58,213 bases of DNA from Liquorilactobacillus satsumensis DSM 16230 = JCM 12392 (GTDB taxonomy: Bacteria > Bacillota > Bacilli > Lactobacillales > Lactobacillaceae), in assembly GCF_001435195.1 (NCBI RefSeq), contig NZ_AZFQ01000034.1:146860-205072 (forward strand), read 5' to 3'. Each line of letters starts with the position of its first letter. Position 1 is the first letter of the stretch. Under the pieces are notes generated by a model. The model was given only the letters and a program-made list of their open reading frames with translations, had not been told where the DNA came from and did no database searches. The position numbers and the translations under genes are program-made. Below, piece by piece: positions 43,556 through 53,054 of this stretch.

Positions 43556-44278
43556 CTACTCCTTTTCTCCAAGACGCACAAGAAACTTATGTAATTCCTC
43601 CTGTAAAACAAGCGTTTCAAAGGATTCATTGGATTCCACTGTTACTTCATATGGTGACATTTGCTTGTCATTCAAAATGATGTACCGCAGATTGAGAAAT
43701 TCTTTCTTTTTTTCCTCCATTTTCGCTGCTAAGAGCTCATGGTACTTCTCATGTGCCCGAATTGTAATAATTTGATCTGGTTTCTCTAATTTGAAAAGAA
43801 TCGGTTCAAGTAATGAAAGAATTTCTGCCGGTTTTTCATCAAGCCGATGCTGAACAATTGCTTCTGCCATCTCAACTGCAAAAGCCACAATTTCATTTTT
43901 CTTGGCGCTGATATACTTTTTGGCAGTCAAAATCGAATTAGCAAGATTTTGCTGCGCTTCTTGTTCAAGTTTGGTCGCTAACAACTCTCCTTGCAGCTTG
44001 CCGTCTTGGTATCCCTTCGCATAGCCTTCCTGTTCTCCAGCTTGATAAGCTTTTTCCTTAATTTTTGCGGCTTCTGCTTGTGCAGTCGCGATTACTTTTT
44101 GCCGCAGCGTTTCAAAATCCTTTTGCCGCAATTTGTACGCCGGATTGTCAGGTGAAAGTTCATCAACTGCAATTGGTGAACTATGAACATGACTAACCGC
44201 TTTAGTCACCACTATTTTTCGCTTCTCACCTGCTGTAGTCGTCGTTTGTTTCACAAGACTGTTATTCGATAACTGCAT
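43556..44278 (-). CDS. fliH: Flagellar assembly protein FliH
   Basis: 240 residues from the ATG at 44278, chosen because AGAGGGGA lies upstream; the longer frame to 44320 is inside fliG. A long helical region is rich in Ala, Lys, Gln and Glu, with glycine spacing AYQAGEQEGYAKGYQDGKLQ (about 85-105), the GxxxG-type repeats known in FliH. A V-ATPase E-like C-terminus follows. It anchors and inhibits FliI. It overlaps fliG by 17 bp. Confidence 0.92.
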   Translation of the reverse strand: MQLSNNSLVKQTTTTAGEKRKIVVTKAVSHVHSSPIAVDELSPDNPAYKLRQKDFETLRQKVIATAQAEAAKIKEKAYQAGEQEGYAKGYQDGKLQGELLATKLEQEAQQNLANSILTAKKYISAKKNEIVAFAVEMAEAIVQHRLDEKPAEILSLLEPILFKLEKPDQIITIRAHEKYHELLAAKMEEKKKEFLNLRYIILNDKQMSPYEVTVESNESFETLVLQEELHKFLVRLGEKE

Positions 44279-45266
44279 CTTGATCCCCTCTTTCGATATA
44301 AATCTCTCCACTTTCATCAAGCTTCCTGATTACACCAACAATGCGTTGTTGTGCCTCTTCAACTGCTGACAAACGAGTTGGTCCCATAAATTCGAGCTCT
44401 TCTTTCAGATTATCAACTGCACGGGTTGAAAGATTATCAAAGATAAAGTCTCTAATTGAATCTGTCGTTCCCTTAAGTGCCAAGACAAGATCATCATTTT
44501 GAACATCACGCAAGACTTTTTGAACATCCAGTTTTTCAAGTGTCGTAATATCTTCAAACGTGAAGAGGCCTGCCTTAACCTCACTTGAAAGTTCAGGCTG
44601 TCTTTTCTCAAGATCTGCCAAGATATTTTTCTCTGTACTGCGACTCGCAGAGTTCAAGATTTTAACCAATGAATGAACCCCGCCAATATTTTCAGAATCA
44701 TTGTCAACAAAGTTTGAAAATTTATTTTCAATTACTTTTTCGATTTTCTCGATTACTAATGGTGAAACACTTGTAATTGTCCCAATTCTTTCAGCAACCT
44801 CGACTTGGAAATCACTTGGAAATTGCGAAAGAATATCGGCCGCTTTTTCCGGCTGAATGTAACACATAATCATCGCAACCGTCTGTGGATGTTCATCCGC
44901 AAGTACATTTGCCAGTTGAAGTGTATCTGCCTTGCGCGCAATATTGAACGGCCGTTCACGAAATTGCAGCTGATTCAGCAGTTCAATAATTTCTTTGGCC
45001 TTTTGCGGACCAAGCGCCTGACGCAACAAATCTCTAGCATAGTCAATCCCACCATCTAAAACATATTGTTTGGCCTTAGCAGTATTCACAAATTCTTCTA
45101 AGACGCTGTCCCTTTGTTCAGGACTAACTGCATCTGTATTGGCAATTTCATAACTAACCTTTTGAATAAAACTATCCGGCAGCAACTTCATGATTTTCGA
45201 AGAAGTTTCTGCTCCAAGCGAAATCAATAAAATCGCTGCTTTTTTTACACCGTCGATTGAATTCAT
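44262..45266 (-). CDS. fliG: Flagellar motor switch protein FliG
   Basis: 334 residues with N, middle and C ARM-type domains. KKAAILLISLGAETSSKIMK is the N-terminal motif. ADEHPQTVAMIMCYIQPEKAA contains the EHPQ motif. The C-terminal torque helix includes DDLVLALKGTTDSIRDFIFDN with its charged residues. It is mounted on FliF and contacts MotA, giving torque and switching. It is 12 bp after fliF. Confidence 0.97.
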   Translation of the reverse strand: MNSIDGVKKAAILLISLGAETSSKIMKLLPDSFIQKVSYEIANTDAVSPEQRDSVLEEFVNTAKAKQYVLDGGIDYARDLLRQALGPQKAKEIIELLNQLQFRERPFNIARKADTLQLANVLADEHPQTVAMIMCYIQPEKAADILSQFPSDFQVEVAERIGTITSVSPLVIEKIEKVIENKFSNFVDNDSENIGGVHSLVKILNSASRSTEKNILADLEKRQPELSSEVKAGLFTFEDITTLEKLDVQKVLRDVQNDDLVLALKGTTDSIRDFIFDNLSTRAVDNLKEELEFMGPTRLSAVEEAQQRIVGVIRKLDESGEIYIERGDQDAVIE

Positions 45267-45278
45267 TTTGCTCTACCC

Positions 45279-46820
45279 CTACTTTTTCTCTTTCATCCAC
45301 GCCTTCAACAAATCGGCAACCATTTCGGGATGCTCCTGTGCAAAATCTTTTGCCTTTTCATTCGCGGTATCAATTTTTTCTTCTTTTTTTGCGGGTTCTT
45401 TTTTGGGTGCAGGACTGACCACTGGTTCTTCTGCGACTGGAGTTGTTGGAGCATCCTGTGTAACATCTAAGTCATAGTCCTCGTCGTCATCATCGCGGCG
45501 ACGCAGCTTCAAAAATGTAAAGATTAATCCCGCCAACAAAATTACTGCCCCGACTGCAGCTAGAATGTATAACCACAAATTGCTTCCCTTTTTCTTAGTA
45601 GTTTTCGTCGTCCCACTAGAAGAAGAATTTCGCGCAAAATCAATTCCTTGAATTGTCAAACTATCACCACGGCCTTGATTAAAGCCCACTGCAGTTTGAA
45701 CTAGGTTGCGAATCTGATCCTGGTTTTCTTGCGATAAGTTCCCATTAATAAGTACTGAACTGGTCATTCGTTTAATTGAACCGGGGGCGCTGATTATTTT
45801 AGTAGTTTCAGTATCAAGTTCGTTGTTAACTGTCCGACTTGTCGAACCAGTATTCGAACTACTGCTGCCAGCAGTAGTGTTTGAGGCATTGTTATTGGTT
45901 TCACCCGTTTGAGTCCCTGTATTACCTGTGGTCTGCTCATTTTCGCTTCTAATTTTAGGGTTATTGTAAGTCGTCATTTTACGTTCAATCGAATCAAAGT
46001 TGAGATCTAAGTTAACTGAAACTTGAATTTTACTTGATCCATAAAGCGGCTGTAGCAATTTTTTCACCTTATCAGCCAACATTTTTTCATAAGCTTTTTG
46101 AATTCCCATATACTTGGTGCTATAGCTATTGGCCTGACTGTCGTCACTGCCCGATCCTGAAAGAACATTACCGTCGCTATCAACTACCTTGACATTTTGC
46201 TGACTAAGATTCTCCACTGAGCCTGCTGCTAGTGCGGTAATCCCTTGAACTGCCTGTGTGGAAATTCCACTGCCCTTTAGAGTCAGCACAATTGAAGCCT
46301 TGGCCTGTTTACTGCTGCTGCTATCGTCAAAGACACTTTGCTTTGGCATTACCAGCATGACCTTTGCTTTTTGGACCTCATTAAGTGAAGCAATTGCCCG
46401 CTCTAGTTCACCAGTGACTGCCCGTTGATACATTACTTTGCGATCTTCATCTGTGGTCATTACACTTGTATTATCAAATAACTCAAACCCGGTGGAACTG
46501 TTTGGTAATTTGTTATTCACTGCCAAGTTAATTCGTGTTTGATCGACTTTATCCTGTGCGACCATGACAGTCTTGCCATCATCCGTTAATTTATAAGGCA
46601 CATTTTCGCTTTTAAGCTCTTTTGTAACAGTTCCTGCGTCAGCGTCACTTAATCCTGAAAATAAAACTCCATACTGTACCCTAGTATTCATGTAGACCAC
46701 TATGCCTATCACGACTAGTAAACTGACTAACGCTAATGACCACGAAACTCTGCTAATCCTGCTTTGCGCCTGCCATTTGTCCTTAACACTTGCAAGCCGG
46801 TCTCTCATTTTTTCTAACAC
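45279..46820 (-). CDS. fliF: Flagellar MS-ring protein FliF
   Basis: 513 residues. TM1 is at about 26-46 (WSLALVSLLVVIGIVVYMN). The RBM domains include QYGVLFSGLSDADAGTVTKEL and the YQRAVTGELERAIASLNEV region. A Ser/Thr/Asn-rich segment at about 300-340 is typical of RBM3 insertions. TM2 is at about 428-450, and the cytoplasmic C-terminus (FAQEHPEMVADLLKAWMKE) binds FliG. It forms the base ring first in assembly. Confidence 0.96.
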   Translation of the reverse strand: MLEKMRDRLASVKDKWQAQSRISRVSWSLALVSLLVVIGIVVYMNTRVQYGVLFSGLSDADAGTVTKELKSENVPYKLTDDGKTVMVAQDKVDQTRINLAVNNKLPNSSTGFELFDNTSVMTTDEDRKVMYQRAVTGELERAIASLNEVQKAKVMLVMPKQSVFDDSSSSKQAKASIVLTLKGSGISTQAVQGITALAAGSVENLSQQNVKVVDSDGNVLSGSGSDDSQANSYSTKYMGIQKAYEKMLADKVKKLLQPLYGSSKIQVSVNLDLNFDSIERKMTTYNNPKIRSENEQTTGNTGTQTGETNNNASNTTAGSSSSNTGSTSRTVNNELDTETTKIISAPGSIKRMTSSVLINGNLSQENQDQIRNLVQTAVGFNQGRGDSLTIQGIDFARNSSSSGTTKTTKKKGSNLWLYILAAVGAVILLAGLIFTFLKLRRRDDDDEDYDLDVTQDAPTTPVAEEPVVSPAPKKEPAKKEEKIDTANEKAKDFAQEHPEMVADLLKAWMKEKK

Positions 46821-46848
46821 TTACCTTTTCCCCCAACCCAATGCCAGC

Positions 46849-47163
46849 CTAAAACTGCATATTCTTAATGTCGTTATAGGCATCCAGACATTTATTACGC
46901 ACTTGAACTGCAGTCTGCAAAGAAAGCTGGGCTTCGGTCATTTTAATCATGACATTTCCTAAGCTATTTTCTTTTCCACTGACCATATCTGCTGTACTTT
47001 GATTCATTGCGTTCACATTTTGATTCAACCCCGAAACAGCATCGTTCAGGTAAGAACTAAACGATTTTTGCGTACTGCTTGTCTGAGCATCTTGCAAACC
47101 GGTAACTTTTTGCAACGTTCCTTGATAATTTTGAATCCCGGAAACATCTGTTAATCCATCCAT
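46849..47163 (-). CDS. fliE: Hook-basal body protein FliE
   Basis: 104 residues. The conserved C-terminal half is VSGLNQNVNAMNQSTADMVSG, then VMIKMTEAQLSLQTAVQVRNKCLDAY-type residues (about 70-98). It connects the MS ring to the rod. Standard order flgB-flgC-fliE-fliF. Confidence 0.94.
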   Translation of the reverse strand: MDGLTDVSGIQNYQGTLQKVTGLQDAQTSSTQKSFSSYLNDAVSGLNQNVNAMNQSTADMVSGKENSLGNVMIKMTEAQLSLQTAVQVRNKCLDAYNDIKNMQF

Positions 47164-47178
47164 TTTGTGACCCCCAAA

Positions 47179-47625
47179 TTAGTTTTTAGAAATTTCCAAG
47201 GCTTTTTTCAAAATTGTCTTGTTCATTTCAGCCGCTGAAGTATCGGCTTCATACGTCCGCATTGTTTGTATCATATTGACCATTTCGTCCGCCATATTGA
47301 CATTTGAAGTCTGCACATAACCATTTTGATCAGCATCAGGGTTGGTGGGATCATAACTGGTTTTTTCTGTGTTATCACTCTGAATCCCAGTGACTTTAAC
47401 ACCGTAGCTTTCCTGACCACCAATTGTCGGTGTTTGTGAGTCTGTACTGTTTGCCTGAACATTTTTCAAACTTTCACTAAATTGAACTGTCTTCCGCTTA
47501 TAAGGGCCACCTTCAGCTGTCCTCGTTGTATTTACGTTTGCAATATTAGTTGAAGTTGTATCCAACTTTAATCTTTCCAACGCTAACCCACTCGCATTAA
47601 TCTCTAATCCGTTGAAAATTCCCAT
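47179..47625 (-). CDS. flgC: Proximal rod protein FlgC
   Basis: 148 residues from the ATG at 47625, which sits 7 bases after AGGGGGT; a GTG codon directly before is in frame. It has N-terminal GLEINASGLALERLKLDT, STNIANVNTTRTAEGGPYKR and C-terminal NVNMADEMVNMIQTMRTYEA. All are rod-family signatures with the FlgC-type GGPYKRK segment. Confidence 0.94.
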   Translation of the reverse strand: MGIFNGLEINASGLALERLKLDTTSTNIANVNTTRTAEGGPYKRKTVQFSESLKNVQANSTDSQTPTIGGQESYGVKVTGIQSDNTEKTSYDPTNPDADQNGYVQTSNVNMADEMVNMIQTMRTYEADTSAAEMNKTILKKALEISKN

Positions 47626-47645
47626 CACGCTTACCCCCTTTTTTA

Positions 47646-48002
47646 CTAGTGTTCAAGTACATAATCCATCATTTGATACCGTCCATTAAGCTGCGAAACA
47701 AGCGCACTGTAATACAGACCATTTGTGGCCTGATTAACCATTTCAACGTCTAAGTCAACGTTATTACCGTTTTGTTTAACTGCTGTTGAATCAGTTGTCA
47801 CCTTTGTCGCGTCAGTTGTTGCAGCATTCAAATGTTCTTTATTTGTAGTTGTCATTTTCAAAGCCGTATTGAGCTGATCTGTAAAGGCGATCCTTTTGGC
47901 TTTATAGTTTGCGGTATTCACATTTGCAATGTTGCTTGAAATTAAATCTGAACGTTGCGCAGAAACATCCAGCGCATCTTTGAGCATATTATAGGTTTCC
48001 AC
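47646..48002 (-). CDS. flgB: Proximal rod protein FlgB
   Basis: 118 residues from the GTG at 48002, preferred because GGGGTGA precedes it; a GTG at 48011 lacks a site. It has MLKDALDVSAQRSDLISSNIANVNTANYKAKR-type signatures (given in part) and a C-terminal DVEMVNQATNGLYYSALV. It is the first gene of the roughly 19-kb early flagellar operon. Confidence 0.92.
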   Translation of the reverse strand: METYNMLKDALDVSAQRSDLISSNIANVNTANYKAKRIAFTDQLNTALKMTTTNKEHLNAATTDATKVTTDSTAVKQNGNNVDLDVEMVNQATNGLYYSALVSQLNGRYQMMDYVLEH

Positions 48003-48096
48003 AGCCGTCACCCCATTTAAAATATATATGTATAAAAATTAATTAGATAAAAACGTAAAATTCACTTTAATCTGTTAAATATATCCCGCTTTCAGC

Positions 48097-48125
48097 ATTA
48101 TACTTGAAATAAATTTCACTTTCAA
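48097..48125 (-). promoter_or_regulatory. SigA promoter of the early flagellar operon
   Basis: TTGAAA (48125-48120), 17 bp, TATAAT (48102-48097) on the minus strand, about 95 bases before flgB. The -35 and spacer form a dyad TTGAAA-N10-TTTCAA that could bind a regulator. No CCGATA-type box with a good -35 was found facing flgB. Confidence 0.8.
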
Positions 48126-48393
48126 CGTCAAAAGATGCAATAAATCGGTAATTATCAAAAAATGAAACAAAATTTACATTTTAAAAAAGCTTGCGATTTT
48201 TAGTGTAAAAACTGCGGATCAGCATATTATATTGACTATTTTAAAAAATAAATCCTCATAACTATTAATACTACCATAACTATATTATTATATTACACAT
48301 AAAAGCGGATGCATTTAACGTGCAACACATTTTCTTTTATTTTTTTCTCTTTTTATCATCAAAAAACGTTTTAAGCTCAAAACTCGGAACATT

Positions 48394-48420
48394 TAATTAA
48401 TTTAGAGTAGTTACCGATAT
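48394..48420 (+). promoter_or_regulatory. SigD promoter of motAB
   Basis: TAAT, 16-bp spacer, CCGATAT (48414-48420). The -10 box is perfect and the -35 is one base off TAAA. It lies about 54 bases before the motA start. Confidence 0.78.
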
Positions 48421-48473
48421 AAAGTAATGTGCGGACTTATAAAGCATTGTCCAATTCTTTAGGAGGAATCGAA

Positions 48474-49256
48474 ATGGATCTTATTTTATTTTTGGGTATC
48501 CTGCTTGGAATCATTTCTATTACTGTTGGAATGGTCCTCAAGGGAGCCAGTATTGCAGTCTTAATTAATCCCGAAGCGATGCTCGTAATTTTCGTCGGCA
48601 TCATCGCCGCAGTAATCAACAGCTATCCTGTAAAAGAGTTGAAACGAGTGCCCAAGATTTTACGTGTTTTGGTGAGAAAAGAAAGTTACGATTACGAAGA
48701 GGCTATTCAAAAGATCGTTGAAATGTCTAATATTGCACGCCGTGATGGCCTATTGGCACTTGAGGAACATGTCAAAGACTTAGAGAACCCTTTTTTACAA
48801 GAAGGACTTGAAATGGTGATTGATGGGATTGATGCTGAGCAAATCCGTGAAATTATGGAAAATGAAATTGACGGGATTGATCAAAGACATCGAAGTGCCG
48901 CCGGAATTTTTAAAACTGCCGGCACGACCTCTCCGACACTTGGGGTTCTAGGTGCCGTGATCGGTTTGATTGGTGCTTTAGGTAATTTGAATAACATTAC
49001 TGCCCTAGGAACATCAATCTCGTCAGCTTTTGTAGCAACGCTTTTTGGCATCTTTTTTGGGTATGTCCTCTTAATTCCTTTCAGCTCGCGCCTGCTTTCA
49101 AAATCCGAACAGGAAATTCAGTTGTTCAATCTGGTGCTTGAAGGGGTTCTGTCAATCCAGGCTGGCAATCCTTCCAACACGATTGAAAAAAAGCTTTACA
49201 GCCTGATTGATCTCAAACCAGCCAATAAAGAGGCTGACAATCATGGGGAGGAATAG
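48474..49256 (+). CDS. motA: Flagellar motor stator protein MotA
   Basis: 260 residues from the ATG at 48474 behind AGGAGGAA; the open frame to 48429 has no site. Four membrane helices are at about 3-22, 32-52, 150-170 and 180-202. The cytoplasmic loop carries charged residues for FliG contact (RRDGLLALEEHVKDLENPFL). TTSPTLGVLGAVIGLIGALGNL is the conserved ion-channel segment. It forms the stator with MotB, 2 bp downstream. Confidence 0.96.
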   Translation: MDLILFLGILLGIISITVGMVLKGASIAVLINPEAMLVIFVGIIAAVINSYPVKELKRVPKILRVLVRKESYDYEEAIQKIVEMSNIARRDGLLALEEHVKDLENPFLQEGLEMVIDGIDAEQIREIMENEIDGIDQRHRSAAGIFKTAGTTSPTLGVLGAVIGLIGALGNLNNITALGTSISSAFVATLFGIFFGYVLLIPFSSRLLSKSEQEIQLFNLVLEGVLSIQAGNPSNTIEKKLYSLIDLKPANKEADNHGEE

Positions 49257-49258
49257 CA

Positions 49259-50035
49259 ATGGCCAAAAGGAAACGGACTGAAGACCACACTGACGAAGGC
49301 TGGCTGCTGCCTTATTCAGATATGCTAACTTTGCTGCTGGCACTCTTCATCGTTTTATTTGCCATGAGCAAGGTCAACGATAAAAAATTCCAAGAATTCA
49401 AATCTGAATTTGGAACGATTCTGTCAGTACGTTCAAGTGCCGGTGGAAAAACCGTCATTTCAACCCAACAAGCAACCGCTCAAAGTACTATTAAGCCCCA
49501 AAGTCTGACTTCTGCTCAACAAAGCGCAAAAGAAGCTCAAGCACAACAAAAACTCGAAAATGAACGCCTGCAGCAAGTAAAGAGTCAGTTGCAGTCAAAT
49601 CTAAAAGCGGCTGGTCTGAGTAATAATGTCAATATTGCGCTTCAAAGCGATGGTCTTCTCATTACGATGGATAGCAGCATTCTTTTTGACTCTGGAAGCG
49701 CCGCTTTAAGTTCGCAGGTGGAAAGCAACCTTAATTCTTTGTCTGACCCTTTACGTGCAGTTACAGGAACACCCGTGACGATTGCCGGCTACACAGATAA
49801 CGTTCCTATCCGAAAAAATTCTACTTATAATTCAAATTGGGAGCTCAGTTCAGCACGAGCCATTGCTGTCATGAACTACTTTGTTGCCAACAATGTTTTC
49901 AGACAACAAGATGTCGCTATTCAAGCTTATGCAGAAAATCATCCAAAAGATAATAACTCAACTGCCGCTGGAAGAGCCAAAAACCGTCGCGTTGAAATCC
50001 TAATTCAGCGTATAGCGACCACCTCCGAAAAATAA
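49259..50035 (+). CDS. motB: Flagellar motor stator protein MotB
   Basis: 258 residues. One membrane helix at about 18-38 carries the ion-binding Asp21 (PYSDMLTLLLALFIVLFAMS). A Gln/Ala-rich plug and linker region follows. The OmpA-like peptidoglycan-binding domain is at about 125-255, with FDSGSAALSS, GYTDNVPIRK and NWELSSARA. It anchors the stator to the wall. Ion specificity (H+ or Na+) cannot be decided with confidence. Confidence 0.96.
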   Translation: MAKRKRTEDHTDEGWLLPYSDMLTLLLALFIVLFAMSKVNDKKFQEFKSEFGTILSVRSSAGGKTVISTQQATAQSTIKPQSLTSAQQSAKEAQAQQKLENERLQQVKSQLQSNLKAAGLSNNVNIALQSDGLLITMDSSILFDSGSAALSSQVESNLNSLSDPLRAVTGTPVTIAGYTDNVPIRKNSTYNSNWELSSARAIAVMNYFVANNVFRQQDVAIQAYAENHPKDNNSTAAGRAKNRRVEILIQRIATTSEK

Positions 50036-50040
50036 CAAAG

Positions 50041-50163
50041 GGGCATAAAGCACTAAAGTTTGAGTGCTATCACAAAAATTACTCAGACCGCGTAATTTGC
50101 ACTGTATAACTCGAAATTAGCCGGAAAATTTTGACTTATGGAACACGTCTATCCGGAATAAAT
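50041..50163. repeat. Degraded palindrome-family copy after motB
   Basis: The right end AATTTTGACTTATGGAACAC followed by GTCTATCCGGAATAAA is almost identical to 7955-7990, while the left arm (TTTGAGTGCTATCAC...AAATTAC) has drifted. It lies between the motB stop and its terminator, so it would be in the motAB 3' untranslated region. Confidence 0.65.
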
Positions 50164-50223
50164 AAAGAAGCTAGACTAAAATTTCACTTTTGGCCCAGCC
50201 CCCTCTTAAAAACTTTTCACTCT

Positions 50224-50273
50224 AGGGTACACTTATTGTTTTTCGCAATCACAATAAATGACCCTCTTTTTTT
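50224..50273 (+). terminator. Terminator of motAB
   Basis: AGGGT-CA-TTATTGT pairs with ACAATAA-TG-ACCCT, with two bulged or mismatched bases, and is followed by CTTTTTTT. It lies 190 bases after the motB stop. Confidence 0.85.
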
Positions 50274-50540
50274 GTCGCAGCTTTAGCTTTTTGCACCTAG
50301 TCGTTCTTTAATCTCACTCTCCTAGCGGTGATAATTAGTAGAGTAAAGTAACTTTTTAATTATAAGTCTGCAGCTAATTTTCCCACCAGCCTCCATCTTA
50401 TTTGACGCTTGCTTACTTATAAAAAGATTCAAAATCACTGTTATTCCTCATCAAATAAGCTCTAAATCTAGTACTGGCTTATATCTTCCAAAATAAACAT
50501 ACCATCAGCAGTCGTAACTTTGAGCATTAGCTTCGCATTG

Positions 50541-50620
50541 CTCAGCGCACGTGGTTCTGCGCTGAGTTGAGTAACTTGAAGTTAGCCGGAAATTTCTGAT
50601 CTATGCGCTCCATTTATCCA
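50541..50620. repeat. Palindrome-family relic with perfect core hairpin
   Basis: CTCAGCGCA-CGTGGTTC-TGCGCTGAG is a perfect 9-bp stem. The right flank AACTTGAAGTTAGCCGGAAA...CTATGCGCTCCATTTATCC matches AACTCGAAATTAGCCGGAAA...TTATGGAACACGTCTATCC at 50111-50155, showing common ancestry. Confidence 0.6.
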
Positions 50621-50769
50621 AAGTTAACAACCACGCCGCAGTAAAGGTTAACTTTTGGCCTGAGCTACTCGACTAATTTTAAACAACTAGGTTATGATCT
50701 GCTTAAAACAACTTACATTCCAAAAAAATAGGCGTCACATCATCGTAAAAACTCGACTCTGTGCCACCT

Positions 50770-50793
50770 AAAAAATAAGCATGCTTTATTTTA
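50770..50793 (-). terminator. Possible terminator of the receptor gene
   Basis: Minus strand AAAATAAAGC-ATGC-TTATTTTTT, an AU-rich hairpin about 70 bases after the receptor stop. It is weak. Confidence 0.35.
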
Positions 50794-50859
50794 AGTAATC
50801 TGTTACCTTAACAAACTAACTTTCAAAGACCAAACCTAGACCGCTTTTTACTTAGCATT

Positions 50860-52914
50860 TTAGTTTTTGACTTTAAATTTATTCGTTTGTTCTTGCAGGT
50901 TTTTAGCTGCATTTCTCAAATCAGCAACATGGTTAGTAAACTCATCCATTGTTGCCAACACTTCCTCTGAATTAGCTGAAACTTCTTCTGTTCCAGCTGC
51001 ATTTTCCTCTGTTGAGGCGGACACGTTCTCGAGGTTGCCGACAATACTGGCTTGTAATTTTTCAATCTTAATACTGGCTTTTTCAACTTTTTGAATTCCA
51101 GCAATCATCAAGTCACTCTTGTCAAAAACCTGCTGTAAAGCTGTCACGGTATGGCGCAACAACGCCGCCTGCTTTTCACCGCCAGCTAATGACTCCCCTG
51201 TTTGCTGCACCATCTGCGTAGAACTGGTAGTGATTTCTTGAATAAGTTTCTCAATTTCTTTGGTAGAGGCTTTAGTCTGTTCCGAAAGTTTTCTAATCTC
51301 GGTTGCAACCACTGCAAATCCCTTGCCGGCTTCACCAGCACTTGCTGCTTCAATTGACGCATTTAGTGCCAACAAATTAGTTTTATGAGAAATACCGTCA
51401 ATCACATTTAAGATTTTATGTACTCCTTGGACATTCTCATTTAGCATTGCCATGCCTTGATTCAACTCGCCCATCTTGGATAATTCATTCTTCCAATTTG
51501 AACGAGCCGCATCTGTCAATTTAATACTTTCTTGATTAAGCTGCTTAGTTTCATCCGATTGCGCCGCCATTTTTCCTGATCCAGCTCGCAGATGCTTAAT
51601 GATCTGCAACAGATCTTGCAATTGATTGACACTCTTTTCAGTCTCCTGCGCCTGTGAGCCTGTGACTTCCGCAATTCCGGTGATTGTTTGGGCAACTTCT
51701 TCAGTGGCTTTATTTGTCTGTTTTCCTAATTCTAATAATGAATCTGATTTGGTGGCCACTAATGCAGCCTCTTTTTTAACTTTGCCGACTGCCTCACTAA
51801 TTGTCATAATCATCTGGTTATATTGAGCAACAATCTGATTAATTTCATTTCCATTAGGATTAGGTGCGAGCAATTTTGCAGCGACTCCATGAATGCTGAA
51901 TCTCTTATTATCGCCCTCTACTCGAATTGGAGTTAGTTCGCCTTGACTTGAAAGCTTGAAAGAAGCGCTCATGTGGGTCATTAAAATTCGGATCATTTTT
52001 GCAATCAAGAAAATCAAAACAGCACCTAATGCCAGTGTTACAAGAACTACCAGCAGCGTTGTTTCTAAAAGCGAACCCAGCTCTTGATCTAAATCACTTT
52101 TTTCAACTTTTGCAAAGGCCCAAGTCTGGCTGTCGGCACCCCCCTTATTAAAATAAACCTTATCGATATCATTGGAGTTTTTCAGTGTAAGTGTTCCAGA
52201 ATTACTTTTTGCCTTTTTAATTGCTTTAAAGAGTGCGGTTGATGCAATGTCTTTCCCGACTTGATAACCGCCTGAGCGTGTCTCACCATTCGTTGCAACG
52301 ATCTGTCCAGAACTCGAAACCAAAGAGGCACTGCCGGTACGGCCTACACTCAAAGCCATTGCAGTGTTTTGCACATTAGTATACGAAACGTCAATACACA
52401 AGACACCTGATTCTCCTTGATTATTATGGATCGAAAGGGCTGCAGTGGTCACATAGGAACCGCTCGTCACATCTTTATACGGTTCAGTCCAATAGATACT
52501 TCCGCTTTCTGCTACAGCTCCTTGATACCAAGGCCGCGTTCGCGGATCAAACCCTGCCGGCAATTTTTGAAATGTCGTGATTTTTCCCTTCGAAGTTGCA
52601 AAGGCAATTTGCTTGATGGATGAGTTTCCCTGCTTGACAGTTGCCAAAGTATTTTTGATATCCTCTTCCTTAAAAGTATTTTCAAAAACCGACAGTTGTG
52701 CCAATTTTTTTAATTGTTGCTCAGTCGAAGATGAAAGTCCTTGTTTCGATGCCAGTAAAACATTAACTGCACTTTGTTTATTAATGTCATTACGCCCGAC
52801 AAGTAGCCTTCTAGTACTAAAATAAGAATTCGTGACAATTATCAAAACTGGAATCAGAATCACCGCTACAAGGGTGATCGCCACAGCTTTAACAATACTG
52901 CTTTTGCTTTTCAT
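50860..52914 (-). CDS. Methyl-accepting chemotaxis protein with extracellular Cache domain (2)
   Basis: 684 residues with the same plan as the receptor at 13440-15491: TM1 at about 8-30, dCache_1-like domain at about 35-280, TM2 at about 285-308, HAMP-like linker, and signalling tip [25 protein letters not shown]. The pocket keeps R-x-WY (TRPWYQGA), PYKD and a later Asp (CIDVSY), positions used by amino-acid-binding dCache domains, so an amino-acid ligand is plausible. The cytoplasmic half is very similar to the other long receptor, pointing to duplication with a divergent sensor. It is transcribed alone from a SigD promoter. Confidence 0.94.
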   Translation of the reverse strand: MKSKSSIVKAVAITLVAVILIPVLIIVTNSYFSTRRLLVGRNDINKQSAVNVLLASKQGLSSSTEQQLKKLAQLSVFENTFKEEDIKNTLATVKQGNSSIKQIAFATSKGKITTFQKLPAGFDPRTRPWYQGAVAESGSIYWTEPYKDVTSGSYVTTAALSIHNNQGESGVLCIDVSYTNVQNTAMALSVGRTGSASLVSSSGQIVATNGETRSGGYQVGKDIASTALFKAIKKAKSNSGTLTLKNSNDIDKVYFNKGGADSQTWAFAKVEKSDLDQELGSLLETTLLVVLVTLALGAVLIFLIAKMIRILMTHMSASFKLSSQGELTPIRVEGDNKRFSIHGVAAKLLAPNPNGNEINQIVAQYNQMIMTISEAVGKVKKEAALVATKSDSLLELGKQTNKATEEVAQTITGIAEVTGSQAQETEKSVNQLQDLLQIIKHLRAGSGKMAAQSDETKQLNQESIKLTDAARSNWKNELSKMGELNQGMAMLNENVQGVHKILNVIDGISHKTNLLALNASIEAASAGEAGKGFAVVATEIRKLSEQTKASTKEIEKLIQEITTSSTQMVQQTGESLAGGEKQAALLRHTVTALQQVFDKSDLMIAGIQKVEKASIKIEKLQASIVGNLENVSASTEENAAGTEEVSANSEEVLATMDEFTNHVADLRNAAKNLQEQTNKFKVKN

Positions 52915-52996
52915 AAAAAAAGTCCTCCTCGACTACGACCAAGATTATATGAATTAAGAAGAAAGTTTAAATTTTTCTTATGTTCTTATAATCATT

Positions 52997-53023
52997 TTAA
53001 TCGGCATAACCTAGGAGGATTTA
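52997..53023 (-). promoter_or_regulatory. SigD promoter of receptor gene (2)
   Basis: TAAA (53023-53020), 15-bp spacer, CCGATTAA (53004-52997) on the minus strand, about 83 bases before the start codon. Confidence 0.85.
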
Positions 53024-53054
53024 AGCTTTTTGATTAAAGTTGTTGCATTAAGAA

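Larger units (their letters stand above)
48003..48473. other. Divergent control region between flgB and motA
   Basis: 471 bp of very AT-rich DNA with a SigA promoter towards flgB and a SigD promoter towards motA, listed separately. About 270 bp between them has no further recognised element and would be a natural target for an activator of the early operon. No open frame is supported. Confidence 0.7.
50036..50859. other. 824-bp intergenic region between motB and the receptor gene (convergent)
   Basis: Contains a degraded palindrome copy, the motB terminator, a second palindrome relic centred on a perfect hairpin, and a weak terminator for the receptor. No coding region of credible length or with a ribosome site is seen. 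Confidence 0.6.

Noticed and set aside
48150-48165. SigD promoter facing flgB
   Set aside because: CCGATTTA is present on the minus strand but no TAAA-like element lies 14-16 bp upstream; the SigA promoter at 48097-48125 is much better.
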